From assembly GCA_020200675.1 (NCBI GenBank), contig JAIVIG010000354.1, forward strand, positions 1-6,349: a stretch of DNA of 6,349 nt, given 5' to 3'. The position numbers were made by a program, and so were the translations under genes. Positions 1 through 5,800 of the stretch are shown piece after piece; position 1 is the stretch's first letter, and each line of letters begins with the position of its first letter. Under the pieces are notes generated by a model, which searched no databases, was not told the origin of the DNA, and saw nothing but the letters and a program-made list of their open reading frames with translations. Origin of the DNA: Actinomycetota bacterium (GTDB taxonomy: Bacteria > Actinomycetota > Rubrobacteria > Rubrobacterales > Rubrobacteraceae).

Positions 1-969
1 GGCGTCGTTGAGCTGCAACTTCGCCAGAGCCTCCCTGAGTCGCTCGAAATCGTCCCCGTCCGTTGGGTACAACCCCGAAAAGACCGTCGGGAGCGCCTGA
101 GCGTAGCCGGGCAGGGGCTCAGTGACCGGGTTCGCGACCCGCGTAACCGTGTCGCCGACACGCAGCGCCTCGATGTCTTTGAGACCGGCGATCACGTACC
201 CGACCTCGCCGGCGTGCAGCGCGGGCAGCGCCGTGGGTTTGGGTGTGTAGCAGCCGACCTCCAGGAGCTCGAACCGCTCCTCGGAACCCATCGCCCTGAC
301 CTCGTCGCCTTTTTTCAGCTCGCCGTCCACGAGTCGGACCAGCGAGATCACGCCGCGGTACGGATCGTAGTGCGAGTCGAAGACGAGCCCCCGCGTCTCC
401 TCCTGGGTGGTCTCCGGGGCGGGGACGCGGTCCACGATGGCGTCGAGAACCTCCGTGACGCCCTCGCCGGTCTTCGCGGAGATCTTCAAGATGTCTTCCT
501 CGTCCACACCCAGAAGCTCGACGAGCTCCTCCGTTACGGCCGCCACATCGGCGATGGGAAGGTCGATCTTGTTGAGGACCGGGATGATCTCCAGGTCGTG
601 CTCCATCGCCAGGTACAGGTTGGCGAGCGTCTGGGCCTGGATGCCCTGGCTCGCGTCCACGATGAGGAGCGCCCCCTCGCAAGCGGCGATGGCGCGCGAG
701 ACCTCGTAGGCGAAGTCCACGTGCCCCGGTGTGTCGATCAGGTTCAGCGTCCACTCGCCATCATCGCGGCGATATAGGACCCGGACGGCCTGGGCCTTGA
801 TCGTGATGCCCCGTTCCCGCTCGATGTCCATCGTGTCCAGGATTTGGGCCATCCGCTCCCGCTCGGGGACCGCCTCTGTGATGTCCAGAAGCCTGTCGGC
901 GAGGGTGCTCTTACCGTGATCTATGTGCGCTATTATGCAGAAGTTGCGCGTACGCTCGATATTTATCAC
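1..969 (-). CDS. lepA: Elongation factor 4 (LepA), N-terminal part, cut by the left edge
   Basis: Ribosome-associated translational GTPase that acts on the 70S ribosome and is linked to back-translocation and ribosome assembly. The frame reads 323 codons without a stop to base 1, about half of the usual ~600 residues, so the C-terminal LepA-specific domains lie outside the window. Visible GTPase motifs: G1 AHIDHGKST (residues 14-22), G2 RGITI (53-57), G3 DTPGH (79-83), G4 NKID (133-136), G5 SAKTG (164-168), then the start of the domain II beta-barrel (about 190-285). AHIDHGKST together with the short N-terminus MINIERTRNF fits LepA better than EF-G or TypA. The start is GTG at 969: an in-frame TAG lies three codons upstream and no ATG fits. 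There is no Shine-Dalgarno sequence, but a -10-like TAGAAT sits six bases before the start, suggesting a leaderless mRNA. It is divergent from rpsT, a common pairing. Confidence 0.96.
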   Translation of the reverse strand, partial: MINIERTRNFCIIAHIDHGKSTLADRLLDITEAVPERERMAQILDTMDIERERGITIKAQAVRVLYRRDDGEWTLNLIDTPGHVDFAYEVSRAIAACEGALLIVDASQGIQAQTLANLYLAMEHDLEIIPVLNKIDLPIADVAAVTEELVELLGVDEEDILKISAKTGEGVTEVLDAIVDRVPAPETTQEETRGLVFDSHYDPYRGVISLVRLVDGELKKGDEVRAMGSEERFELLEVGCYTPKPTALPALHAGEVGYVIAGLKDIEALRVGDTVTRVANPVTEPLPGYAQALPTVFSGLYPTDGDDFERLREALAKLQLNDA

Positions 970-975
970 AAACAG

Positions 976-981
976 ATTCTA
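976..981 (-). promoter_or_regulatory. Candidate -10 element of lepA (leaderless)
   Basis: On the minus strand TAGAAT is followed by six bases (CTGTTT) and then the GTG start of lepA. It matches the actinobacterial -10 pattern TAnnnT. That spacing would put the transcription start on or next to the G of GTG, and no ribosome binding site is visible. A -35 element is poor: only CTGAAC, about 16 bases upstream, partly resembles the consensus. The same hexamer and spacing recur before holA. Confidence 0.55.
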
Positions 982-1043
982 CCATGATTGCCCTCTTGTT
1001 CAGCGTGTGTTACATTCTTCCGGTTAGGCTAGATCCGATACAA

Positions 1044-1049
1044 AAGGAG
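1044..1049 (+). promoter_or_regulatory. Shine-Dalgarno sequence of rpsT
   Basis: AAGGAG lies seven bases before the ATG at 1057. It fixes the S20 start and contrasts with the lack of such a site before lepA on the other strand. The 87 bases between the lepA and rpsT starts must hold both promoters; I could not identify a convincing -35/-10 pair for rpsT. Confidence 0.8.
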
Positions 1050-1056
1050 CCACGGG

Positions 1057-1320
1057 ATGCCCGCACCGTCCAAGCGCGACAAGCAGAGCCTCAAGAAGTA
1101 CGAGCAGAACAAGCCCGTGCGCACACACTTGAAGAACCTATCCAGGAGCTTCTACAGGGCCATCGACGCCGGCGACACCGAGAGGGCCACCCAGATCCGG
1201 GACGAAGCCCAGCAGTTCTACAACAAGGCCGCCACGAAGGGCGTCATCCACCGCAACAAGGCTTCTCGCAAGACCAGCCGCTTCGACAAGGCGCTCGCCG
1301 GCACCAGGGGCGAGAGCTAA
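1057..1320 (+). CDS. rpsT: 30S ribosomal protein S20
   Basis: Primary 16S rRNA-binding protein of the small ribosomal subunit. The 87-residue product matches the usual S20 length (about 85-90). It is very basic and helical, begins MPAPSKRDKQSLKKYEQNK, and ends with the family signature around residues 56-75 (YNKAATKGVIHRNKASRKTS), which resembles the DKAAAKGVIHKNKAARRKS type seen widely. The start is ATG at 1057 with AAGGAG seven bases upstream. It is divergent from lepA, and 45 bases separate it from the downstream methyltransferase gene on the same strand, so the two may be cotranscribed. S20 synthesis is often autoregulated, but nothing in the leader proves that here. Confidence 0.96.
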   Translation: MPAPSKRDKQSLKKYEQNKPVRTHLKNLSRSFYRAIDAGDTERATQIRDEAQQFYNKAATKGVIHRNKASRKTSRFDKALAGTRGES

Positions 1321-1334
1321 CCCTCGTAACTTTA

Positions 1335-1349
1335 GGCGGGTCTTCCGCC
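1335..1349 (+). other. Short stem-loop between rpsT and the methyltransferase gene
   Basis: GGCGG (1335-1339), a five-base loop, then CCGCC (1345-1349) forms a five-base-pair GC stem 14 bases after the rpsT stop. No T-tract follows, so it is not a clear intrinsic terminator. It could slow polymerase or protect the 3' end of the rpsT mRNA. It lies 16 bases before the TTG start of the next gene, where a ribosome binding site would be expected and none is seen. Confidence 0.3.
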
Positions 1350-1365
1350 CGAACGCCCGCTCCCG

Positions 1366-2049
1366 TTGAAACTCGATGACGTAGTCCCTTGGGGACGCTC
1401 CTACGAGGAGTACGTCGAGATGTTCGACCTTGCTCCCCAGGATCTCGACGGCAAGATCCTCGACTGCGCCGCCGGTCCCGCGAGCTTCAACGCCGAAGCA
1501 ACCCAAAAGGGATACCGCGTCGTCTCCTGCGACCCGATCTACCGGTTCACCGCCGAAGAGATCGCCGACCGTATCGACGATACCTACGAGACGGTAGTAG
1601 CCGGCGCCAAGGACAATCGGGACCGCTACGTTTGGGAGAAAATAGGCTCACCGGAGCATATGGGCGAGGCCAGGATGGCAGCCATGCGTCGTTTCTTGGA
1701 AGACTTCCCACCAGGATTAGAGAAAGGGCGCTACCGCCCCGACGAACTACCCTCGCTCGGATTCGGTGACGGTGAGTTCGACCTGGCGTTGAGCTCTCAC
1801 TTCCTGTTCACCTACTCCGAGCGATTCTCGTCAGACTTCCACATCGCTGCTATCGAGGAGATGTGCCGAGTCGCTGACGAAGCACGCGTCTTCCCACTGC
1901 TGAACTACGACGGGCGGCCGTCCCGGCTCCTGCGACCGGTCGTAAGCGAGTTACAGGCGCGAGGATATCGTGCCGAGACGCGACGGGTGCCCTACGAGTT
2001 TCAGAAGGGCGGGAAGCGGCTCCTATCCGTCGTTCGTGAGGCGCGCTAG
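1366..2049 (+). CDS. SAM-dependent methyltransferase-like protein, substrate unknown
   Basis: A 227-residue protein with a class I (Rossmann-fold) methyltransferase layout. The glycine-rich SAM-binding motif I reads KILDCAAGPASFNAEA (residues 30-45) and the post-I acidic strand is VVSCDP (52-57). A motif IV-like strand is FDLALSSHFLF (138-148), and a late strand with ARVFPLLNYDG follows (173-183). Charged or aromatic residues in between (about 60-130) could form a substrate lid. I recognise the fold but not the substrate. The start is TTG at 1366: an in-frame TAG lies at 1333-1335 with no ATG or GTG between, and the next in-frame ATG (1420-1422) would drop the conserved-looking PWGRSYEEY. No Shine-Dalgarno sequence is visible. 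It lies downstream of rpsT on the same strand, facing holA, and splits the usual holA-rpsT adjacency, which suggests an inserted accessory gene. Confidence 0.8.
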   Translation: MKLDDVVPWGRSYEEYVEMFDLAPQDLDGKILDCAAGPASFNAEATQKGYRVVSCDPIYRFTAEEIADRIDDTYETVVAGAKDNRDRYVWEKIGSPEHMGEARMAAMRRFLEDFPPGLEKGRYRPDELPSLGFGDGEFDLALSSHFLFTYSERFSSDFHIAAIEEMCRVADEARVFPLLNYDGRPSRLLRPVVSELQARGYRAETRRVPYEFQKGGKRLLSVVREAR

Positions 2050-2151
2050 CTCAACTACACAGCTCGACGTCAGGCTGATGCGGTCCATGCCTGGGCTCGT
2101 GGATACCCTCTTCCCCAAACTGATCCCTCGGCACGAAACCGGATCCTCTCG

Positions 2152-2188
2152 AAAAAACAGCGCTTCCTCTCAAGATCGAGCGGTCGCT
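2152..2188 (-). terminator. Probable intrinsic terminator of holA
   Basis: Reading the minus strand from the holA stop codon: AGCG, one unpaired A, CCGCTC, loop GATCTT, GAGAGG, unpaired AAG, CGCT, then G and six T. The outer four pairs and five of six inner pairs match, and the T-tract follows directly. The first stem base is inside the stop codon. On the plus strand the T-tract would be A's, so it does not serve the convergent methyltransferase gene. The remaining intergenic bases 2050-2151 show nothing I recognise. Confidence 0.55.
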
Positions 2189-3104
2189 AATCGGAGAGCT
2201 CCATCACAGCGAGCTCGACCTGGAGCTCATCTTCAAGGTCGCTGCCGCCCTTCAATCCACGTTCGAGGTCGAGGACGAGGGCGAGAGCGCGTTCGAGGTC
2301 TCCTTCGTCCATCCTCCGGGCCTGCTCCTCTAACTTCTTGGCGACGAAAGGCGGGACTTTGAGCGCACTCGCTACCTCGGGGCGGGGAGTTCCTTCTTCG
2401 AAGAGCGAGCGGGCGCGGGCCAGGAGGCGGAACTGACGTCGGATCATGTACAAGATCCGCAACGGCGGCTCGCCGGTGGCGAGCAACGCTTCCAGCAACT
2501 CCAGCGCCTCGCCCCGGTTCCCGGCGCCCAGGGAGTCGACGAAACGAAAGATGTTGGACTGCAGGTCCGGCCGTACCAGCGCCTCCAGGTCCTCCAGCGT
2601 GGCTGTCCCTTCGGCGTAGAGCGCGAGCTTCTCGATCTCCCCCATGGCCCGAACCTTGTCGTCTGAGCACCGCGCCACGAGCTCCCCGGCAACGTCTTCC
2701 GGCAGCTCGAGTCCGAGAGTCTTCGCGTGCCCGACGGCCCATTTCGCCAGCGCCGTGCCGGTAGGCTGTTTGAAGTCGTGGACCTCACCCATCTTCTTGA
2801 CCGCGGCGAGTAGTTTCTCGCGGGCGCCGAGCTTCTCGCCGAGCATGACGAGGTCGGCCTCGGGCGAAGGGTCCTGGAGATAGTCCAGGATCCTGGCCTT
2901 CTGGGCGGCGTTCCAGGCGTCGAGGTTTCTGACGAGGACGAAGGGGCCGTCGCCGAAGAGCGAGTGTGAGTTACAGGCCGAGACGACGGACTCGGGGCTC
3001 GTCTCCGCCGCGTCGTAGGCTTCTACCGCCCGACCCTTGCGCAGCTTCTCGACGCCGCGAGCCTTGCGTTCCTCATCGTCGCCGAGCAACAAGTAGACGG
3101 ACAT
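2187..3104 (-). CDS. holA: DNA polymerase III subunit delta
   Basis: The delta subunit of the clamp loader, which opens the beta sliding clamp during replication. The 305-residue product is in the normal range (about 300-350). It starts MSVYLLLGDDEERKARGVEKL, a typical delta N-terminus that replaces a working P-loop. A domain I region FVLVRNLDAWNAAQKARILDYL (55-76) and ADLVMLGEKL (83-92) follow. The middle domain includes LVARCSDDKVRAMGEIEKLALYA (142-164), the usual helix with N/D-D---EIEKL. The C-terminal collar region includes IFRFVDSLGAGNRGEALELLEALLATGEPPLRILYMIRRQFRLL (185-228). The start is ATG at 3104; there is no Shine-Dalgarno sequence, but TAGAAT lies six bases upstream. It is the usual neighbour of comEC and rpsT, though here separated from both by extra genes. 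Confidence 0.95.
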   Translation of the reverse strand: MSVYLLLGDDEERKARGVEKLRKGRAVEAYDAAETSPESVVSACNSHSLFGDGPFVLVRNLDAWNAAQKARILDYLQDPSPEADLVMLGEKLGAREKLLAAVKKMGEVHDFKQPTGTALAKWAVGHAKTLGLELPEDVAGELVARCSDDKVRAMGEIEKLALYAEGTATLEDLEALVRPDLQSNIFRFVDSLGAGNRGEALELLEALLATGEPPLRILYMIRRQFRLLARARSLFEEGTPRPEVASALKVPPFVAKKLEEQARRMDEGDLERALALVLDLERGLKGGSDLEDELQVELAVMELSD

Positions 3105-3106
3105 GG

Positions 3107-3119
3107 GGCTATTCTAGCC
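3107..3119 (-). promoter_or_regulatory. Candidate -10 element of holA inside a perfect inverted repeat
   Basis: The minus strand reads GGCTA-GAA-TAGCC. The -10-like TAGAAT (3116-3111) spans its centre, and six bases separate it from the ATG at 3104. This would start the transcript at the start codon itself, matching the absence of a Shine-Dalgarno sequence. No good -35 is seen at 16-18 bases. The dyad may be incidental or may be a binding site for a regulator. Confidence 0.5.
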
Positions 3120-3176
3120 GAAGCACGACGACGAGTAGTTGAAACGGGGAAGGTTAGCGACGAAGCTCGCCCTCAT

Positions 3177-3225
3177 GCCGCGGATAGGAGCCGAACCTTC
3201 CTACCAGCGGCAGGGCTCCCACGGC
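3177..3225 (-). repeat. Strong stem-loop at the 3' end of the small ORF
   Basis: The arms are 3214-3225 and 3177-3192. On the minus strand GCCGTGG+GAGCC pairs with GGCTC+CCGCGGC across a 21-base loop, leaving a four-base CTAT bulge: 12 pairs, one of them G-U. The same position on the plus strand would be a C-A mismatch, so the structure suits minus-strand RNA. The stop codon of the small ORF (3203-3201) lies in the loop. No T-tract follows, so it is more likely an mRNA stabiliser, pause or cleavage site than a simple intrinsic terminator. Confidence 0.5.
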
Positions 3226-3434
3226 GGAGAATGCGGGACCTCTACACGACGCTTCGCGAGTTCGCCAAGACCTTCAAATACCTTGAGAACCTCTTCCTTT
3301 CTCTTTTCCTCGCGACTGATGCTCCTGTGGAGTTCCCGCCTGGTCTCCATCCGGCGCATAAACCTTTCCTTGTCGTCCACCAGCCCCTCCTGCGAATCTT
3401 GCACAAAACGCGTCGGCACAACAGATTGTGGCAC
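3201..3434 (-). CDS. Small charged hypothetical protein
   Basis: 77 codons from GTG at 3434. I do not recognise it. The middle is a highly charged helix (RFMRRMETRRELHRS, then EEKRKEEVLKVFEGLGELAKRR, about residues 26-68), with a short Pro/Trp-rich tail. No membrane segment or signal peptide is seen. Two starts are possible. GTG at 3434 has a -10-like TAAAAT seven bases upstream and could be leaderless. GTG at 3380 has a strong GGAGG five bases upstream and would give a 59-residue protein that keeps the whole charged helix. The region has lower GC than its neighbours. Overlapping plus-strand ORFs look less protein-like. It sits between the HTH/coiled-coil gene and holA on the same strand, and a strong stem-loop overlaps its stop codon. 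Confidence 0.55.
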   Translation of the reverse strand: MPQSVVPTRFVQDSQEGLVDDKERFMRRMETRRELHRSISREEKRKEEVLKVFEGLGELAKRRVEVPHSPPWEPCRW

Positions 3435-3441
3435 GTCGTAT

Positions 3442-3447
3442 ATTTTA
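3442..3447 (-). promoter_or_regulatory. Candidate -10 element of the small ORF
   Basis: TAAAAT on the minus strand lies seven bases before GTG 3434, in the most AT-rich stretch of the window (about 3420-3515). A weak -35-like TATTCA lies 17 bases upstream. If real, it supports the longer, leaderless version of the small ORF. Confidence 0.35.
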
Positions 3448-3492
3448 CGTCATGATTTTGCGGTTGAATAATGCCGTGACACACGAGGGCAA

Positions 3493-3509
3493 CAAAATGG
3501 CCCAAAATG
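3493..3509. repeat. Tandem CAAAATG heptamers, one helical turn apart
   Basis: CAAAATG occurs at 3493-3499 and 3503-3509 with a three-base spacer (GCC), a period of 10 bases. It lies in the AT-rich gap between the HTH gene stop (3544) and the small ORF start (3434), upstream of the candidate -10. Two same-face copies are what a dimeric or cooperative DNA-binding protein would need, but with only two copies this could be chance. Confidence 0.35.
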
Positions 3510-3543
3510 TGTAGCCGAACCGCATACCGCCCGGGCAGAGGAG

Positions 3544-4272
3544 TTAACCGCCGAACAAGCCGCGCCAGAAACCGTCGCCCCGCCCGGCCGTCGGCTCTTT
3601 CTCGAGGCGTTCGGCTACCGCCCCATGCTGCTCCGCCTGCGTGCTCTCCCGGTCGATCCTACGACGTTCGCGCTCCAGGCTTTCGCGAAGCGCGGCCTCT
3701 GTGGCCTCCGCGAGTTCCAGGCGGCCCCGAAGCTCCCTGGTCTTGGCGGCTGCCGCGGCGAGCCGCTCGGTGATCTCCTTGATGGTCTCGTCGAAAGCCG
3801 CGTCCGAGGCCGCCGCTTCCGAACGACCATCGAGCGGTGACCTCTCAGCAGTTCCCCCGTCGCTACTTTCCATGTGGGCACGGGACGCAGGACTGCCACC
3901 TACCAGCGCCTCGTCCGTCTCCTGGGTGGTTTCCTCGCCGCCAAGCGAGCCCACATCGAGAGACGGTCCCAAGAACGGCCTGCCGTCTCCGAGTACGGTC
4001 GTTTCGGCCGCGTCCCAAACGCGTGTCTCGTCCTCCGCCGCGGCGCGGGACCCCGCGCCGTATTCGGGTAATCCGCTCGGGTAGGGAGAAGCTTCGAGAC
4101 TTTGCCGCGCTCCTTGCACGGCGCTTGCCGGTACGAGCCAGCGAGCCCATTCGTCCTGATGCCCCTCCAACTCGCCGCTGCACAGCATGCCGAAGACCCG
4201 TCTCACGGGTATCCCCAACACCTTTGCCGCCTCTTCCGCAGTGTAGAAATCGGCTTCCTGCGTCATAGGCAT
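3544..4272 (-). CDS. MerR/excisionase-type HTH protein with coiled coil, function unknown
   Basis: 242 residues. Residues 9-53 (FYTAEEAAKVLGIPVRRVFGMLCSGELEG, then WLVPASAV) are a typical HTH_17/MerR-like helix-turn-helix of the excisionase family, predicted to bind DNA. Residues 54-157 form an acidic, Gly/Ser/Ala-rich linker, probably disordered. Residues 160-227 are a heptad-rich, charged coiled coil (ERLAAAAAKTRELRGRLELAEATE and onward), likely for dimerisation. The protein ends in an aromatic tail, GFWRGLFGG (234-242). The start is ATG at 4272, with GAGGG (4284-4280) seven bases upstream; the frame stays open to 4353, but that extension has no ribosome binding site and begins unconvincingly. 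It lies 97 bases downstream of comEC on the same strand. A role as a regulator or a DNA-organising protein is inference only. No transmembrane segment is seen, though the tail could touch a membrane or a partner. Confidence 0.8.
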   Translation of the reverse strand: MPMTQEADFYTAEEAAKVLGIPVRRVFGMLCSGELEGHQDEWARWLVPASAVQGARQSLEASPYPSGLPEYGAGSRAAAEDETRVWDAAETTVLGDGRPFLGPSLDVGSLGGEETTQETDEALVGGSPASRAHMESSDGGTAERSPLDGRSEAAASDAAFDETIKEITERLAAAAAKTRELRGRLELAEATEAALRESLERERRRIDRESTQAEQHGAVAERLEKEPTAGRGDGFWRGLFGG

Positions 4273-4369
4273 ATTTTTACCCTCATCAGAGGTCTCTAAT
4301 CCTGCCGCGGGTCCTGTGCTCCACGTCCTTGCGAGCAGCAAACAGACGCACATGCCCCAGCTTATAGTC

Positions 4370-5800
4370 TCAAAGGACGGCGACGAGCAGGATCCAGAGC
4401 GCGGCCCACAGCACGAGCAAGCCTGCGACCCTCGACCAACGCTCCTCGGAGAGCGTTGCTTCGGCCACGGCGGCGGGGACGCAGCCCAGGTAGAAGAGCC
4501 CGAGGAGGGGCAACGCAGCCCCGGGGGTCGCGACGGCGGCGACCGGGAGGGCGGAAGCAGCTTCGGCGACCCAGATCAGGACGGTAACGAGGAAGCCGTT
4601 GGAGACGTTTATGAGGTAGGCGAGGGGTGCTACCACGTTGCCGGCGAGGGTGCCGAGGAGACCCAGAGTGAGGATCGGGCCCGAGAGCGGCACGGCGACG
4701 ACGTTGGTGAGCACCCCGATCACCGAGACCTCCTCGAAGCTCGTCGCGATGATCGGCGTGGTGGCGATCTGGGCAGCCAGGGAGACGGCCAAAAGGTTCG
4801 AGAGTAGCTCCGGCGGCTTCTGGAACGGGCGCAGAACAGTTTGTTTTACGAGCGCTTGCAGGGGTTTCCTGAGGAGAAGGATGCCGAAGACGGCAGCGAG
4901 GGAGAGCTGGAAGCCAGGGCTATAGACGAGCAGGGGGTTCCAGGCGAGGACGGCGGCGAGCATCGTGGTCATGAAATGCAGGGGCGAGAGCTGGCGCCCG
5001 AAGAGCGGGGCGGCGAGGACGAAGGTAGCGACGACACCGGCCCGTATCGCCGACGGTGGGGCGCCCGCGACGAAGATGTACAGCCACACGAGGCCGAGCG
5101 TGGCCGGGTTGCGCAAGAGCATCGGCACGGCGAAGAGCCGCAGGACCACGTAGATCATTGCCGCCAGCACCGCGACGTGCTGGCCACTTATCGCCAGCAC
5201 GTGAGTAATACCGCTCCTCCTGAACGCCTCCTCGACCTCCTCCGGCAACCGCGAAGAATCTCCCAGAACCATGCCCCGCACGACCGCGCCCTCCCGGGGT
5301 CTCAAGCCGTAGCCCAGGGCCGCGTCCGTCCGGCGATGCACCTGTCCGACCCAGCCCCGCTCCTCGTCCGCCAGCCACACTCCCCTGGCGTAGATCACAC
5401 CCGAAAGCACGTCGGCCCGGTAGCCGACCTTCGTCGGGACCGGCGGGGAGACGACCCTCCCCACCACCACGACCTCGCCCGGCTCGACCTCCGCGAGCTC
5501 CAGGAGGGGGTCGAAGGCCGTCGTGTGCAGGAGGGCTATCCCGGCCCCGCTCGCGACGAACAACGGGGAGAGAACCGCCATCGCCCTCCACTCGTCGGGG
5601 ACGAGGCCGCCCCAGGCCGCCACGGCGACAGAGACGACGAGACTCGTCAGCAAGAGTATCGTGGCGAGAAGCGGCGCGACGGTGGCCGCGACGATCCCCA
5701 TAGCGAGGAGCAGCGCCCAGAGATCCAGGCGCACCGGCGGGCGCAGGTCCAGCCCGAGGTCGTGCTCCCGGGCCTGTCCCGCGGTCTCAGACCGTTGCAA
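4370..5800 (-). CDS. comEC: ComEC/Rec2-type DNA uptake channel lacking the C-terminal MBL domain
   Basis: Polytopic membrane protein forming the channel through which single-stranded DNA enters during natural transformation. Order: hydrophobic segments (about 27-95), an OB-like DUF4131 region (about 105-160, including VVVVGRVVSPP), then the competence domain. The family signature runs from GMVLGDSSRLPEEVEEAFRRSGITHVLAISGQHV (176-209), usually HLLAISGLHV in the family, to GAPPSAIRAGV (246-256) and the following membrane helices, ending at residue 476. Full ComEC proteins are usually 700-800 residues with a C-terminal metallo-beta-lactamase-like domain; here the protein stops after the last helix (LLVLWAALWILLVAVL), and no HxHxDH motif occurs downstream. 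The start is TTG at 5800, within the end of comEA, overlapping it by 14 bases and implying translational coupling; AAGG lies four bases upstream of it. Confidence 0.92.
   Translation of the reverse strand: MQRSETAGQAREHDLGLDLRPPVRLDLWALLLAMGIVAATVAPLLATILLLTSLVVSVAVAAWGGLVPDEWRAMAVLSPLFVASGAGIALLHTTAFDPLLELAEVEPGEVVVVGRVVSPPVPTKVGYRADVLSGVIYARGVWLADEERGWVGQVHRRTDAALGYGLRPREGAVVRGMVLGDSSRLPEEVEEAFRRSGITHVLAISGQHVAVLAAMIYVVLRLFAVPMLLRNPATLGLVWLYIFVAGAPPSAIRAGVVATFVLAAPLFGRQLSPLHFMTTMLAAVLAWNPLLVYSPGFQLSLAAVFGILLLRKPLQALVKQTVLRPFQKPPELLSNLLAVSLAAQIATTPIIATSFEEVSVIGVLTNVVAVPLSGPILTLGLLGTLAGNVVAPLAYLINVSNGFLVTVLIWVAEAASALPVAAVATPGAALPLLGLFYLGCVPAAVAEATLSEERWSRVAGLLVLWAALWILLVAVL

Noticed and set aside
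119..754. Minus-strand 211-codon frame overlapping lepA
   Set aside because: Out of frame with the clear GTPase motifs of lepA and rich in Arg/Gly/His as expected of a shadow frame.
3177..3225. A tRNA gene (acceptor-like arms and a TTCGGCT loop)
   Set aside because: Too short: there is no room for D and anticodon arms, and the T-stem has a mismatch.
3231..3455. Plus-strand ORF opposite the small charged protein
   Set aside because: No ribosome binding site seen, and its translation is less protein-like than the charged helix on the minus strand.
4273..4353. N-terminal extension of the HTH protein (27 more residues, MCVCLLLARTW...)
   Set aside because: No ribosome binding site before it, and the composition does not fit; the ATG at 4272 has GAGGG at seven bases and is followed directly by the HTH domain.
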